DNA of 64,000 nucleotides, from positions 4,526,001 to 4,590,000 of the forward strand of contig NC_084726.1 of NCBI RefSeq assembly GCF_033807575.1, given 5' to 3'. Every line of letters starts with the position of its first letter. Within the stretch, counting starts at the first letter, position 1. Source of the DNA: Cydia pomonella. Taxonomy: Eukaryota; Arthropoda; Insecta; Lepidoptera; Tortricidae. A program made the translations under genes and the position numbers. This document shows positions 50,725-62,590 of the stretch, piece by piece. The notes below the pieces were generated by a model, which was not told the DNA's origin, made no database searches, and was given only the letters and a program-made list of their open reading frames with translations.

Positions 50725-51495
50725 TCGCTCATGTCGTGTAGAATTAGACAATCATTGTTCACCACCTCGTTAGTAGCTCGCTCGGAAAATAACTGACTAG
50801 TTAACGACGGAACGTCACTTTCGATCTTTATTTAGCAGGAACATGGGAAGGTACAATGTATCTCTCTGCGGCGTCTCAATATCAACTTATCCCCTCCCCC
50901 CCCCCCTATTTCACTGGCTGGCTACGCCCTTGAGCAGGAAAATGTCACGGTTCTAACTTATCCGTTTTATCAATGAATCACATAAAACTTTTTTTAATAC
51001 GGATGTGATAGAAAAAAAACATATTCGGCCTAATACATATGGCTTAATCTTTCTGGAAGCATTCCATTTCAGCACTTCACTGTAAGCACGAAACTTTATA
51101 AATATATGTACATATATTTACGATTGTACATACATGTTAGTACTGTGCTGATGTATTCTTTATTCTTTATTCTTTATTGTATTGCAATAAAGAAAAAACA
51201 TCATTTTCTATGAATCATGACAGACCTCACCCCTATACCAAAGTGTATGAATGCCCTAAGAGCTATTTTCATCGTCATATTTTAACGCGCCAGCACCGCG
51301 CCAGATACGCTTTGGCTATTTTAAGGACTATTTTAACAAGAGCTTTATTAATAAAGCAATTTTGCCCTCCCATACTCATAACTCCAAATAATTCAATCGC
51401 AAACATAATTACTGTATTAGACACCCCCATTTCCCACGCAATGTGGCTTAACGGCCTCTCATCCAAGTCATACTCATTGTACAAAAAAAAACCAT
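50725..51495. other. Gene-free stretch
   Basis: A C-run at 50891-50906 and a (TTCTTTA)n microsatellite at about 51156-51180 next to GCAATAAAGAAAAAAC, possibly a LINE tail. The frame at 51177-51515 has no recognised domain. Confidence 0.4.
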
Positions 51496-51524
51496 ATTTT
51501 GGCGCCAAATATTAATGCCCATCC

Positions 51525-51645
51525 GGACCACAGACAACAAAGCCGGATAAACTTTTTAAAAAGATGGCGTTACAAAATGAATGCAATGAAAACGTGTTTT
51601 GGCGCTAACCACAGACAACAAAGCGAGATTAACTTTTTAAACACA
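51525..51645 (+). repeat. Tandem duplication, about 82-bp period
   Basis: ACCACAGACAACAAAGC followed by a GAT-AACTTTTTAAA block occurs at about 51527 and 51609, with a similar GCGTTACAAAATGAATG / GCCGGCATAATACAATG region after each. Confidence 0.65.
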
Positions 51646-51649
51646 TGCC

Positions 51650-52545
51650 GGCATAATACAATGGAAATTATATCTGCCAAAAGCTGCGCATTGGATGGCT
51701 TGATTAAGTTTATATTTATATCAGGATATAATTGCTCAGAATAGGTCCGAATACAAGTTTTACAGGAATATTGATATATTTTTGATTCACTAGAGGATAG
51801 AATATGTTTTACATTACTTAACACCTGCTACTTGTATTCTCTATAGCCAACTAGTTTTTTTACCTAAGTACTTAAAACTAAAACACTAGAATTAGGTAAG
51901 TATATGCATATAATTGTCAGAATACATAACTAAACCCCTGAACTAGACTATCTATTCTGACCTTAAAATATTGTCAATTAGTTTTGTTTGTGCATTTTAC
52001 CATAACCATAACTCACAAGTATTTGCACCTAAATCTACTATTTACGTTCAATTTTCAACCTTATGTCTTTACAGTTAAGATACAATTCATATTTCACGAC
52101 GGTAAATTTAAGTTTGTAAAAACAAATTACGTTTAGTTTCCCCCAGTGAAGTAATAGAGGGGCGTTTAGCTATAAATCAGTCAATACGTGCTGCTAAGTT
52201 CATTTCGTTTTGGTTTCTGGGTAAATGTTTGAGTTTCTCATGCTGTAGTAATTACCTACTTGTTACTATTAAAAGGCCTACTGTGCTAACATAATGTAAT
52301 TTTCTACAGAGTGCCCGCTATTGCGTATTTTCATGTACCCATTGTTATTTTGTTTTGCCTTTTGCCAATAACGTTGACTTATGATTATGACCAATTTCAA
52401 ACAAAAAACTTATGATACTTTTAACAGTAGCTTTCCTGTTCCCACGGTAGGTACCTACCTTCGTCTTTGTTTATGTCGTGGATATAGAAGATATAAATAG
52501 ACAGGTAAAACAAAATACTTACTTGAAAACATTCCGCGCGCTTTT
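51650..52545. other. Gene-free stretch
   Basis: AT-rich, with no recognised repeat ends or domains. Confidence 0.45.
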
Positions 52546-52548
52546 GAG

Positions 52549-52694
52549 GGCTCCTCTACATGATGGCCCAGCGTAGGCCAGTCTAAGGGACGCAGCTATG
52601 CGGTGGAATAAGATAGCATTATCACTTGCTCCCTCTAACGCATAAATGCGTCCCTTGTGGACTGGCCTACACTGGGTCATCGTCTAGAGGAGCC
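52549..52694. mobile_element. 146-bp MITE (GGCTCCTCTA)
   Basis: GGCTCCTCTACATGATGGCC at the left is mirrored by GGTCATCGTCTAGAGGAGCC at the right. The arms continue through CAGCGTAGGCCAGTC and GACTGGCCTACACTG, then AGGGACGCA and TGCGTCCCT. No coding content. Confidence 0.85.
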
Positions 52695-52759
52695 ATTACA
52701 CAGAATGTCCTTACTGAGATTCGAACCAACCAGAAACACTAGTGGCCATTGATTATGAA

Positions 52760-53393
52760 CAGGCCTCGGAGTATTTTTAGCACGGTAAGACTAAGGAGAG
52801 CTATGGAGTCTTTGTTAACATTAAAATTAAATACATACTCATACTCATCCTCATTAATTAAGTTCGTCCGAATCGTTTTATAAATACTTAGACTACTTAT
52901 ATGTAATTAATTCTGTTTACATATATTTAATTAAATGTTATATTATAAAAAAGTAATAATATGTATATGTGTATGTTAATATTATTATATTACCCATATT
53001 GCAGTGTCATCGCTCCAATATTTTATTTAAGTACTTAACGTACCTACATACTATAATTACTGTTAAGATAAGGAACTATACGTTGTCACTGGCCGCTGAA
53101 TTTTACAACTGGACTGATGAAATAAACAACGTACACGTACCATGTGAAGATTTTGAAGAACTCATTCCTATAGCTACGTGTTCTATGGATATTGATTGTT
53201 AATTCTATGGGGTTGTTTACCTTCATATTATTTGTTACTCGTCAATGAAGATGGTGGTGTATTTTTTATAGCTATTATTTATTTTATGAACTAAATTAAT
53301 GAGGATGAGTATGAGTATGAACTTAATTTTAATGTTAACAAAGACTCCATAGCTCTCCTTAGTCTTACCGTGCTAAAAAAACTCCGAGGCCTG
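52760..53393. mobile_element. 634-bp hAT-like element, TIRs about 100 bp, 8-bp TSD
   Basis: ATTATGAA flanks both ends (52752-52759, 53394-53401). The terminal repeats start CAGGCCTCGGAGT and remain complementary for about 100 bp (AGCACGGTAAGACTAAGGAG, AGCTATGGAGTCTTTGTTAA), including a TACTCATACTCAT block. An 8-bp duplication and CAGG start point to hAT, while such long arms are foldback-like. The middle has a 77-codon frame (52969-53202) ending FEELIPIATCSMDIDC with no known domain. Confidence 0.87.
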
Positions 53394-53599
53394 ATTATGA
53401 ATATTACGATTTTTGCACTCTAACAAAAATTTTACAAGTTCCCTATTGTCACTGAGTGCGTGCTTTATTATTTTGACAGCACTATTATTACCTATATAAC
53501 TGATTTATTGACAGGTTACGGTTTCATGCTTTCTTCACCCTCTATTTGTCAATAGCGAGTCACTGACAATATAAATCAGCTCTCGTCGAACAATTAGGT

Positions 53600-53842
53600 A
53601 CTAGTTTTTACGAAAGCGACTGCCATCTGACCTTCCTACCCAGAGGGTAAAAACTTGGCCTTATTGGAATTGGTCCGGTTTCCCCACGATGTTTTCCTTC
53701 GCCGAGCGACTGGTAAATATCAAATGATATTTCGTACATAAGTTCCGAAAAACTCATTGGTACGAGCCTGGGTTTGAGCCCGCGACCTCTGGATTGAAAC
53801 TCGCACGCTCTTACCGCTATAGGCCACGGCCACCAGCGCTCT
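53600..53842 (-). mobile_element. tRNA-derived SINE, family S, copy with head
   Basis: ACTAGTTTTTACGAAAGCGA, TGCCATCTGACCTTCC, GATGTTTTCCTTCGCCGAGC and GGTACGAGCCTGGGTTTGAG match 46905-47243. The minus-strand head carries B box GGTTTGAG-type sequence and GTGGCCTATAGCGGTAAGAG. The 3' tail is truncated. Confidence 0.8.
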
Positions 53843-53849
53843 AGATGGT

Positions 53850-54540
53850 TTATTTATGATATAAATTTATTTAGTTATGAAAAACAACACTAATTTATTG
53901 ACAGGTGGTGATGTCCATGCTTTAAAATCGACAATTCTACCCTCATTCGAGGATTACATCAATGAGATAATAACACCATCGTCAAAGACGTCTCGACAGG
54001 AATTACAGCTATGTATTATGCGCCTTAACAGCGTGTAGAAGTAATGGCGAAGACTATCGACCGGCGCCGACCTATCCCAAACTGCAGACTAGGGTGCGTA
54101 GGGTTGTCAACACACGAAAATAGAAAAAAAAAAAAAAAAAAAACATTTTTTAAATTATGTCTTATGTAATTGAAAATAAGATGAGCCTATAACCGCCGGC
54201 TAGGTTTGCTTGATTTGAAAATGTAACTATAATTGCGAAAAACGGCAAACAAATTAAGACGATTTTTTTACAAACTTTAAATCTTTCATTTTTATAAGAA
54301 ATATTAGAATGATATACATTTTGTGTGGGTAGGGAAATTTTACAAAATGTTTATTTCACTCAGTTTAAAGTAAATAAAAAAATACCTGTTACGACGTAAA
54401 GAATAACTAACTATCAAAATATAATTATAGCATAAGTACACTATTCCTTTTTTACATAACCTCTGCGTCCCTTTTACAACCAAACATATTTTTCGCCCGC
54501 AAAACTGAAGATAATACCGTTAAGTACTGATTTCTCATAC
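53850..54540. other. Gene-free stretch
   Basis: AGGGTTGTCAACACACGAAA at 54091 recalls the repeat near 14155. 54124-54143 is a run of about 20 A. Otherwise AT-rich and unrecognised. Confidence 0.4.
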
Positions 54541-54544
54541 AGTA

Positions 54545-54678
54545 CAGTCAAGTGTAAAAATATGGGTGTACACATCTTACTCAAAAATATGTCCCATAGC
54601 ATCTTATTCCAGTGTAATAAGAGCGTAGTACCATACTTATGAGACGATTCTTTCGATACATATTTTTGCACTTGACTG
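54545..54678 (-). mobile_element. 134-bp mariner-type MITE, copy 2
   Basis: Same length as 10385-10518, opposite orientation, flanked by TA (54543-54544, 54679-54680). It starts CAGTCAAGTGTAAAAATATG and ends CATATTTTTGCACTTGACTG. Confidence 0.88.
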
Positions 54679-54679
54679 T

Positions 54680-57600
54680 ACTTGTACGACACAATATCAA
54701 TTTTTAACTGCAAGTAGAGGTTTGTCGTTTATCGTCGCGTGAGTCGCGTCGCATAACTCAATTTTACAGGCGCCGATATAATAACTATAAAAACGAGTAC
54801 CACCATAAAAAACAAGAACGACAACTTTTTCGAAGAATATCTCACACAGACTATGCGATGCATCAATATGAGAGCAATTATCATTGCACTTCAATTTTAA
54901 ACCTTTTGTCTCCGACTTAAGATTCAACTTTGTTTGAAATAGTTTTCAGCCATTAATAAACGGTTATTGGTTTGACAGCTCAACAACCCTTGGACGAATT
55001 AAGTTTTAAAATTGGAATCTGACGTTTACGTCTTCGTGGCCAGTAATAAATTGAGTGACATATTTGTGCATATAAATTGGTCTCGGTTCATTGCATATGT
55101 AATTTAAGACGTTCTGAAACGTTTATGTATATAAGACGCTTTATTGATCATAAAAACGGTAATGCATACTACGTAATGCCATTAAGCACAAAACGAACCA
55201 TATATGTGTCATTCACGTTCGACTTTTGAGTATTGCAGAGTAATGTTTTAAATATTATTTAGGTAATATCAGTATAATAAATAATGTCTTTGACACTTAC
55301 TTTCCGTACAAATCGTTACCTATATAATATAATGATTCATTTTATTATTTTACACATATTTTTAACAAGTATCTTTATAAACTGGGTATTAAAAACCAGA
55401 AATAACAACAACAATAATAAATTGCACTTACGTGACGATAATAAAAAGCATAAATACACACAAAATATTTTTGCATCTAATTAATATATGCCTCCATTCT
55501 ATTTTTCAACATTCACCAAAAATAAACATAAGTAGATACTATGTACACAATCTTGGAGGATTTAACTACTGGATTCTTATTCCGACCAAAAAAAAGAATT
55601 TCTTGGCAGCCCTGACAAAAATCCACACCCATGGCAATAAAAGCACCCCTGCTCTATGGCAAGACGTTTGTTATCTGTGGCGTTATCACCCGCATGCGAC
55701 TGACGGGCGACAGAATCGACAGATTATGTAAATACAGATGCGAGAAAACACCGTCAAGTACATATACGTATACAAAACAATGTAGATTAGAAAATGATGG
55801 CAAGTGGATTTATATAATTATTTAATTAATTACGAGTTTTCAAAATCGTAGTCAAAACTCGTAATTAATCTTGTAAATCTAATAAGGATATTTTCCACGT
55901 AAAGTTGTATATTTGTTTAATGAGTACCCTAGATATTTTGGCACTGTTCAAAGAATCATCTTCACAGAGTAACTTGCTCTGCACTCCGTGATTCCCGGGT
56001 ATTTGCGATGCAACAGTATCAAAACTTAAGGGCTCCACTCGCGCAAATCGCATTATTTGTCTGTGAAGGTCTGTGGTATTAAATTAACCTCGTGGTTTGA
56101 AACGCGTAAAAAACTCAATACTCACTATGTAAACCCAAGCACTGACTCTCGAATTTCCAGATTTCCACTTCTAATCTTAGTGGACTCTAATTTTAATGTT
56201 AATATCTATTCTATAGCTCATTATAATCTTACCGTGTGTTGGAAATTACGATGCCTAATTATAACCTACCGCTGCTGTGGAATCCAAAACAATTAAAGCA
56301 TTTAAACGAAAGTCAAGTAAATAATCTGCATCCCCTATTGAATCCAGTCTCTGTAGCGTTCCGTAATATTTTGGCCCGCCGCCAATGCCAAAAGCATTTC
56401 GTGCATTTTTGGGAACGACTATTATATCTTGAACCTTGCATACGAACAAGCTACGAAAACATAACAATAATATTTGTGAAATTGAGGTTAAATACTCATT
56501 ATTGATTCAATACCTGAATAGATAAGTACGAGTACCATCAACGATATAAATCATTGATGTTCCAAATTTACAGGGCAAAATAGTACAACTTAAAACTATT
56601 CTTTTTGAAACACCCCCTTATTAATAAACGCGCTGCAAGCCTCAATTAGTTAATTTGTGTTTTATCCTTTTATTATTTAATTTATGTTTTAACCGCTTAT
56701 TTTCATTCTGGATTCCATGTTATGTCCACTGGCAAGATCAAAACTAATTCTAAAAAATACGAATATACGTTAATATCGTCGCGTTCCAAATTCAAACATC
56801 AAAGCTCTATTCATACTGGTCATGTCGTCTGTATAATGCCTGCTAGTTCGACGTGATAAAAGACCTCCCCGTCTAGACGGTGTCTGCGGCGTGCGCATGC
56901 GTACACTACACGTCAAAAATATGTATCCATTTTTAGTCTTATTACAATGGAGTGAGGAGCAAAATTGTAAACATATCTGTGACGTTGACAATACAAGTTT
57001 GCAGTTTAGCCAACTTACGATCATGAAGATTAGAGGAAATTAGCTTTTATCACAGTGGAATAAGGGAGTTGAGGCGTAAATGATAAGATTGTGCAATTTT
57101 AAACAAAAGGGAAATCGAACGCACTGTTTGTTTCAGGAAATAACATATTTGTTCGCTATATTATTTGTTAATGAAATGTATTAAAATTTGATTTGTATTA
57201 CCTATATTTGCTTACATTTTACACTCTAAACTATTAGGAGTATAGACCATCTTAAATAGTAAGCAAAAAATAACTGTTTTCTTTACACTGTACTGATTAG
57301 AAGGAACGTGGTGTAGAAATGCTTTAATTCAGTCCGTACCTAATCAACTAAATTGATCGTTAACACCACCACTCATCAAGTGAGTATTAGTAGCTTTTAT
57401 GCCTTTGCAATAAACTTAGCTCGACCATTTAGTAACTGTAACCCCGACGGTACCTACTTTATATCCAGTTAGAATAAATTAATACCATCTGCAGTTGCCA
57501 GCTTAACCGAGTCACACGTTGGGCGCCAATCGGCCCGGACGTAACCTTGATCTATCAACACTCAACTTGCCATAGACAACGCAGAGCTGTGCCACAGACT

Positions 57601-58015
57601 ATATCACAACGGACCATGTCTCGAGTCATTCAGCCGTGATAAACGAGGATTACACGCTCGGTGGTCTCGATAAACATGTGATGTTTAAGTATACTTTATG
57701 TACAATTTGCATAAAATAATACGGTCCAAATGATCTTGCATAGTCAGCAGTCGTGTATTTAAAATGATCTGTATATGTACCACTTTATTGATAAGGGAAA
57801 AAGGGGTACATAAATTGAAAAATTTCGTCCACTCAGCCACTTTTAGAAGTGAAAACATTGTCAATTAATTAATTTCGTACTAAAATCAATGGCTATCTTA
57901 TTAGTTAACGTTTATAACTGTCTTCACAGTCTGATTTGCGGTATTATTTTAAAAACAAATTATTAGACACAATTTGAGGCTACCTACATGTTTACCCATA
58001 ATAAACTTTTGCATA
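54680..58015. other. Long gene-free stretch
   Basis: 3.3 kb with few recognisable repeats. 55825-55869 is a hairpin (ATTAATTACGAGTTTT and AAAACTCGTAATTAAT). 55545-55740 is GC-richer with TTCTTGGCAGCCCTGACAAA, perhaps a repeat. Frames at 55432, 56236 and 56770 have no recognised domain. 56610-56640 resembles a fragment of the element at 58021. This is the best candidate for non-repeat host DNA in the window. Confidence 0.4.
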
Positions 58016-58020
58016 TTTAT

Positions 58021-58155
58021 GGCGTTATTCATAAACGCCTACTAAATTTAACAAGCCAATGATGATCGTTTGTCCCTTTCCGTCATATCAATAAGTCAAA
58101 AAGGGACAAATGATTATTAGCGGCTCGTTAACTTTACTAGATGTTCATGAATAAG
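58021..58155. mobile_element. MITE of about 135 bp (GGCGTTATTCATAAACG)
   Basis: GGCGTTATTCATAAACGCCT at the left is mirrored by AGATGTTCATGAATAAGGG at the right. The inner arms pair GATCGTTTGTCCCTTTCCGT with AAAAAGGGACAAATGATTAT. Moderately degraded. Confidence 0.72.
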
Positions 58156-58159
58156 GGGG

Positions 58160-60970
58160 GTTAATAGATACGTTAGCAGGTACAATAGAAATTGGAGATA
58201 CATATAATTTTTTTTCCAATCATGTTTTCCTTTTAATTCCCGATTGTTGCACAAATATTTATTAAATCAAGCCAGAAATAGCATTTGTAATACGCTACAT
58301 CTTACATATCACCTGGGGCAAAGGAGGTTAAATAACCACTGATGTAGATTTAACAGATGTCTGTAGAGATAGTTCGTTTCCGGCAGAAAAGGAAATAAGT
58401 TACTTACAATCCTGTTCAATTTCACACAATTACACAATCAGCTAGTTATCTGAGTAAAGAAAAAAATAAATGGTGCATAATGATAGAGAGTAAAATACAC
58501 TTGTTTAATTTTTATTTCATCCTTCGCGCGCTCCTTTTCCAAATTTTATTTTAACAGTTACGTTCGCATGTTGGCCAAACTGATGATTAATGCCTTTTTG
58601 TAAAGATGGCCGACATTCTTTACAAGTTTTCTGTAGTGTTCATCATAATTTACGGCATTATCGCATAACTCTCGACGGCCGAGGTTCGGAGTAGATTAAG
58701 TAATTTCCTTGGTCACGGATACAGGTGAGACATAAATAAGTGGCTATTTCCTTTTATACGGCACATTTACAGGTTTGTAGATAAGTTGTTTTATTCCAGG
58801 ATAATAACAGAAGTATTTATTTTTATTCCTTTCTCTGCAGGTGGATGCAGACAAATCAAAATGACATAATTAAAAACAATTTAATTCATTAGTATACATC
58901 AAGTGTTGTGGTAAACGTACACGCACGTTTACGTTTCTGCACTGTTGATCTTTTTGTGAATCATGTTTTGTACACAAAGCAAACTTCCTACGAATTGTAT
59001 TTTCGGGGTAAGAAATAAACGATCGCGATGCGAAAGAAATGAACTAGCTAACCCTGTTTAGTCGCACTAATATGTAGGTATTCGGACATATTACATGGTT
59101 TACAATTTGCTGCTGAAGACGTGATTTTTATTCTATAAATTTTATACGCGGTTTTTACTCATAAAAGTCATAAAACATAAAAGAACCTTATTGATATTAT
59201 CTGTGTTTTTCCTTAATGTGTGCCAGCGAGATTACAATCAAGGGAGGAGAACGTTTCGACACTTTCAACGCAAAGTATTCAATTTCGGGCCCGTTATAAA
59301 GCTGAGCTTGTGTAAGTAATATTCCTATTTCTTGCCAATTACTTGGTTTTAATTAAGTTTCCAATAATTAAACGACTATAAACATTTCGAAATGGAGGTT
59401 CCATTGAAAGCACTTACTATACCATCAACATCATACACATAGTTACCTATCTGACAATTGTCAAACTTAATTGCAAAGACATAAATCAGCTAAAGGCCAG
59501 CTAGGCTTTTTATATTATATTTACTTGTAAATATATACATACAGTTATATTTTGACATGCATGCTCTCAAAATTTGTATGCCGTAAGGCGCCACATAGTG
59601 AAACTGATCTGTAACATCCTATGTACACCTATGTCGGACAAATAAATAATTTTGTATTTTTTGTATTTTAGGTTTGCAAGAAAGTTTAAATTATTCTGGT
59701 CATTTGTTGCTGAGGTTTATGGCCGCCTGGGTCACTCTTTTAATCCTGGATATCGTATTTAAATTAACAATTAATAAGTTGTATTTTAATTATAAACTCT
59801 TTGCACATTGGGCCGTCTGCCATCTACCAAGCACGATAATATAACGTGGTACAACAGTTCTTTACAAACTATGCTACTGATGTTGTCGCCTGGCTGACAA
59901 GGCAGAATATCAACAAGAAATAGTTGTTTCGCCCAGTTAATATACCAAACAGCTAGCTAGTCAACCACAAATCTTATAGGTTTTACATGCGACAGCCAGC
60001 TGGATGTGTCGCAACTCGCATTCGCATGACAATCCTTAAGCCCGTCACAGACGGAGCGATAAAATACCAAAAGATATCTTATATTAAGGTGGTTCGACTA
60101 GGTTACCCAAAGCTTAAACCTCACTAGATGGCGCCACAATTGCAAATTTTGAGTTTTAATTTTTTTGTGGAGTAGTCTTGGTATTTCTATACTGTAAATT
60201 ATATTTAGCGCACTCTTTAAATAAATATTGAACTATTACAACAAACATTGAACACTTCATTGTACAAAAACTACCCCTTAATGTCGACAGAATGTTTCTT
60301 GACTCTATTTCTAAGTATCACTCACACATTGAAACAGTCTTACTGGGATCCATGTAGTAGACAATTTGGCACAGCGTGAGTAAGCTTCAATGGCGTTGCG
60401 GTATGTACGTGGAAATACATGCAATAGGATGTGGGTTCGAGACTCATTAGAATTTTTTTTGTTATCAGTATTATCAAGTACCTATTATTATTAAATTATT
60501 TTATGAGAAATATGAGCGTTTTCCATGAAAATATTAAAAATCTGATTCTCACACATCATGATATTTTTGGGTTCTTCCAACTCAGAATCACTAGCATAAT
60601 CACTCCTCGTGCTAAAAAAACCCGAAAATTTGTATTGAAATTTTAGTTTTACATTGTAATTTCTTTCACACTAAAATGTGACGTAATGGTATGGATATTT
60701 TAGGATATCTTTTTTTAATGCTAGGGTGGAGAAGATTCTAAGTAGAATGAACCTAAGAAAGTCTAAATTTGTAAGTCAGATTTTCCGGTATTTTTTAAAA
60801 AAAAAAACGCTGTTTTGTTCTAAAATTAAAGCAATCCCTTACTGCCGAGCCTTTAAAAAAGTAGGTACTATTTTACAGTAGAATAATTAAAACATTTTTT
60901 TACGATACATTAAATTAAATTACAGTGAGTTACATAATTGCATGGCCTTCTATTTATAACCATTATAAAA
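58160..60970. other. Long gene-free stretch
   Basis: 59560-59670 (GCGCCACATAGTGAAACTGA, GTCGGACAAATAAATAATTT) looks like a LINE tail. 58918-58940 has a GTACACGCACGTTTACG repeat. The frame at 60431-60646 shows no known domain. No host gene could be supported. Confidence 0.4.
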
Positions 60971-60975
60971 ATAAC

Positions 60976-61072
60976 ATGTAACTCCTCTGGAGTTGCAGGT
61001 GTACATAGGCTACGGAGACTGCTTACCATCAGGCAGGCCGTATGCTTGTTTGCCACCGACGTAGTATAAAAA
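60976..61072 (+). mobile_element. LINE 3' end, family A, short copy
   Basis: Begins at ATGTAACTCCTCTGGAGTTG and ends TTGCCACCGACGTAGTATAA. It is the most strongly 5'-truncated copy. Confidence 0.8.
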
Positions 61073-61354
61073 GAAATGAGATATTTACCATGTTTGTTTA
61101 TATTATTGATTTCCCGATATTTTGACACAACTAGAAGTTTCACACAATGCCTAGAGATAGAAAATTATTTATTTATTTTATTTATTGTCAATTTCATTCA
61201 ACGGATCACATCATATCCAATTTATTTTCTACCTAGTTGGTTATTAAATTCTGTTACTGCAATAATCTTTATCTACATAAAATATACCAACGAAAGTTTA
61301 AAAAAGTATATATTAAAATGAAGTACACAAAATCAGGAATTACATATGACAATA

Positions 61355-61868
61355 TCATTCAAAATCGCCTCCTCTGGCTTTGACACAGGCCCTCAAACGA
61401 CGAGGCCAGTCATCAATAGCGGCACGCACGATTGTCATGTCTAATTCCGTCACTGTCTTAACTATGGCCCGCTTGAGGGAGTTAAGATTTGTGTGGGGTT
61501 TAGCACAGGCTTTCTCCTCAATAACCTGCTATATGGCATAATCCAGGGGCTTAAGGTCCGGGCTGGAGGACGGCCAGTCTTCGTGGGCAATAAAGTCAAT
61601 TTTGTTCCTTCGAAACCAGGCTTGAGTTGTATTTGCCTTATGTGCAGGAGCTGAGTCCTGTTCAAAGATCCATGGCTGGTTTTGAAATAGGGTGTGGCTT
61701 AAGGGCTTCACTATTGGTTCGAGAACGGTTTCCAGTTTCCGGTTTTCACACTTTTTTCACAGAAATGAATCTGTGTTAGCCCTGAGTATGACACACCCAA
61801 AATCATGTTTGGCGGGTGCCCACATTTGTGCAACGCAATAGGGTTGTTTCCATCTACAAATCTTAGGG
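61355..61868 (-). pseudogene. maT-type (DD37D) mariner-like transposase, broken
   Basis: On the minus strand the reading frame shows HPPNMILGVSYSGLTQIHFC, then a frameshift near 61735, EQDSAPAHKANTTQAWFRR, EDWPSSSPDLKPLDYAI, an in-frame TAG where Trp is expected, then KRAIVKTVTELDMT and DDWPRRLRACVKARGG, ending in the stop at 61355-61357. I count 37 residues between the Asp of EQDSAPAH and the Asp of PLDY, the maT spacing, so it is separate from the intact DD34D mariner at 8264. The N-terminal DNA-binding domain and first catalytic Asp are missing, and a MITE sits at its 5' edge (61866). It is inactive. Confidence 0.85.
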
Positions 61869-62018
61869 CATAATTCTGTGGCCCTAGTGAAAAAGGGTAC
61901 AAGTCTCTGGCAGTTTAGGTGTATAAGGGCATAAGTGTTACGTGGAACTTACACCCCTTTACACCTGCGCTGCCAGAGACTTGTACTCTTTTTCACTAGG
62001 GCCACAGAATTGTATCCC
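61866..62018. mobile_element. 153-bp MITE (GGGCATAATTCTGTGG)
   Basis: GGGCATAATTCTGTGGCCCT at the left is mirrored by AGGGCCACAGAATTGTATCC at the right. The arms continue AGTGAAAAAGGGTACAAGTC against ACTTGTACTCTTTTTCACT, then TCTCTGGCAG and CTGCCAGAGA. It abuts the truncated maT coding region. Confidence 0.83.
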
Positions 62019-62024
62019 AATAAA

Positions 62025-62588
62025 TTCTTTTGGATTATAAGAACATGTTAAACTGCTTTTAGGGGACCTGTAATGACCATATTTTTATAAAAATTGAATT
62101 TAAAATAACTTTTGGCACACATCACGTGACCAAACTCGAAACGTCATTGAAGATTCTGATGACGTCACAACTCTCGGATTGACACTGTTGACAGTTAGGC
62201 GATTAACAACAAATGACAAATATCAGTTGACAGTTCGTATCTTCTACGTATGTATGTAGTTATGTGTCAAACCATAAACTGTGACGTCAACAATTTTCAA
62301 AGAGCGTCTTGGGCGCGAAAGCATCTGTCAAAATATATTTTGTTAGTTTAACATATTTAAAGCCGTTTTTAGTATAAAAGCTGAATTTTAAGGCAACTTT
62401 TAGTTAATATAGAAAGTAATACAAGCGTTTCAAAAAATTGGAATACGATTCTCTTTTAGGCCCCAATTCATTATAGATACGACGAGATAAGCGTTATGTG
62501 TGGTATATAATTATAGCTCACAAATCCACCACATTATGTCATTTTTTATTTTTTCGGTAGCATTTGTTTTAACGGAAATAAAGAGGTT
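62025..62588. other. Gene-free repeat-like stretch
   Basis: 62100-62460 contains TTTGGCACACATCACGTGAC, GATGACGTCACAACTCTCGG and GGCGCGAAAGCATCTGTCAA, which I recall as a dispersed lepidopteran repeat. No coding frame. Confidence 0.45.
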
Positions 62589-62590
62589 GC

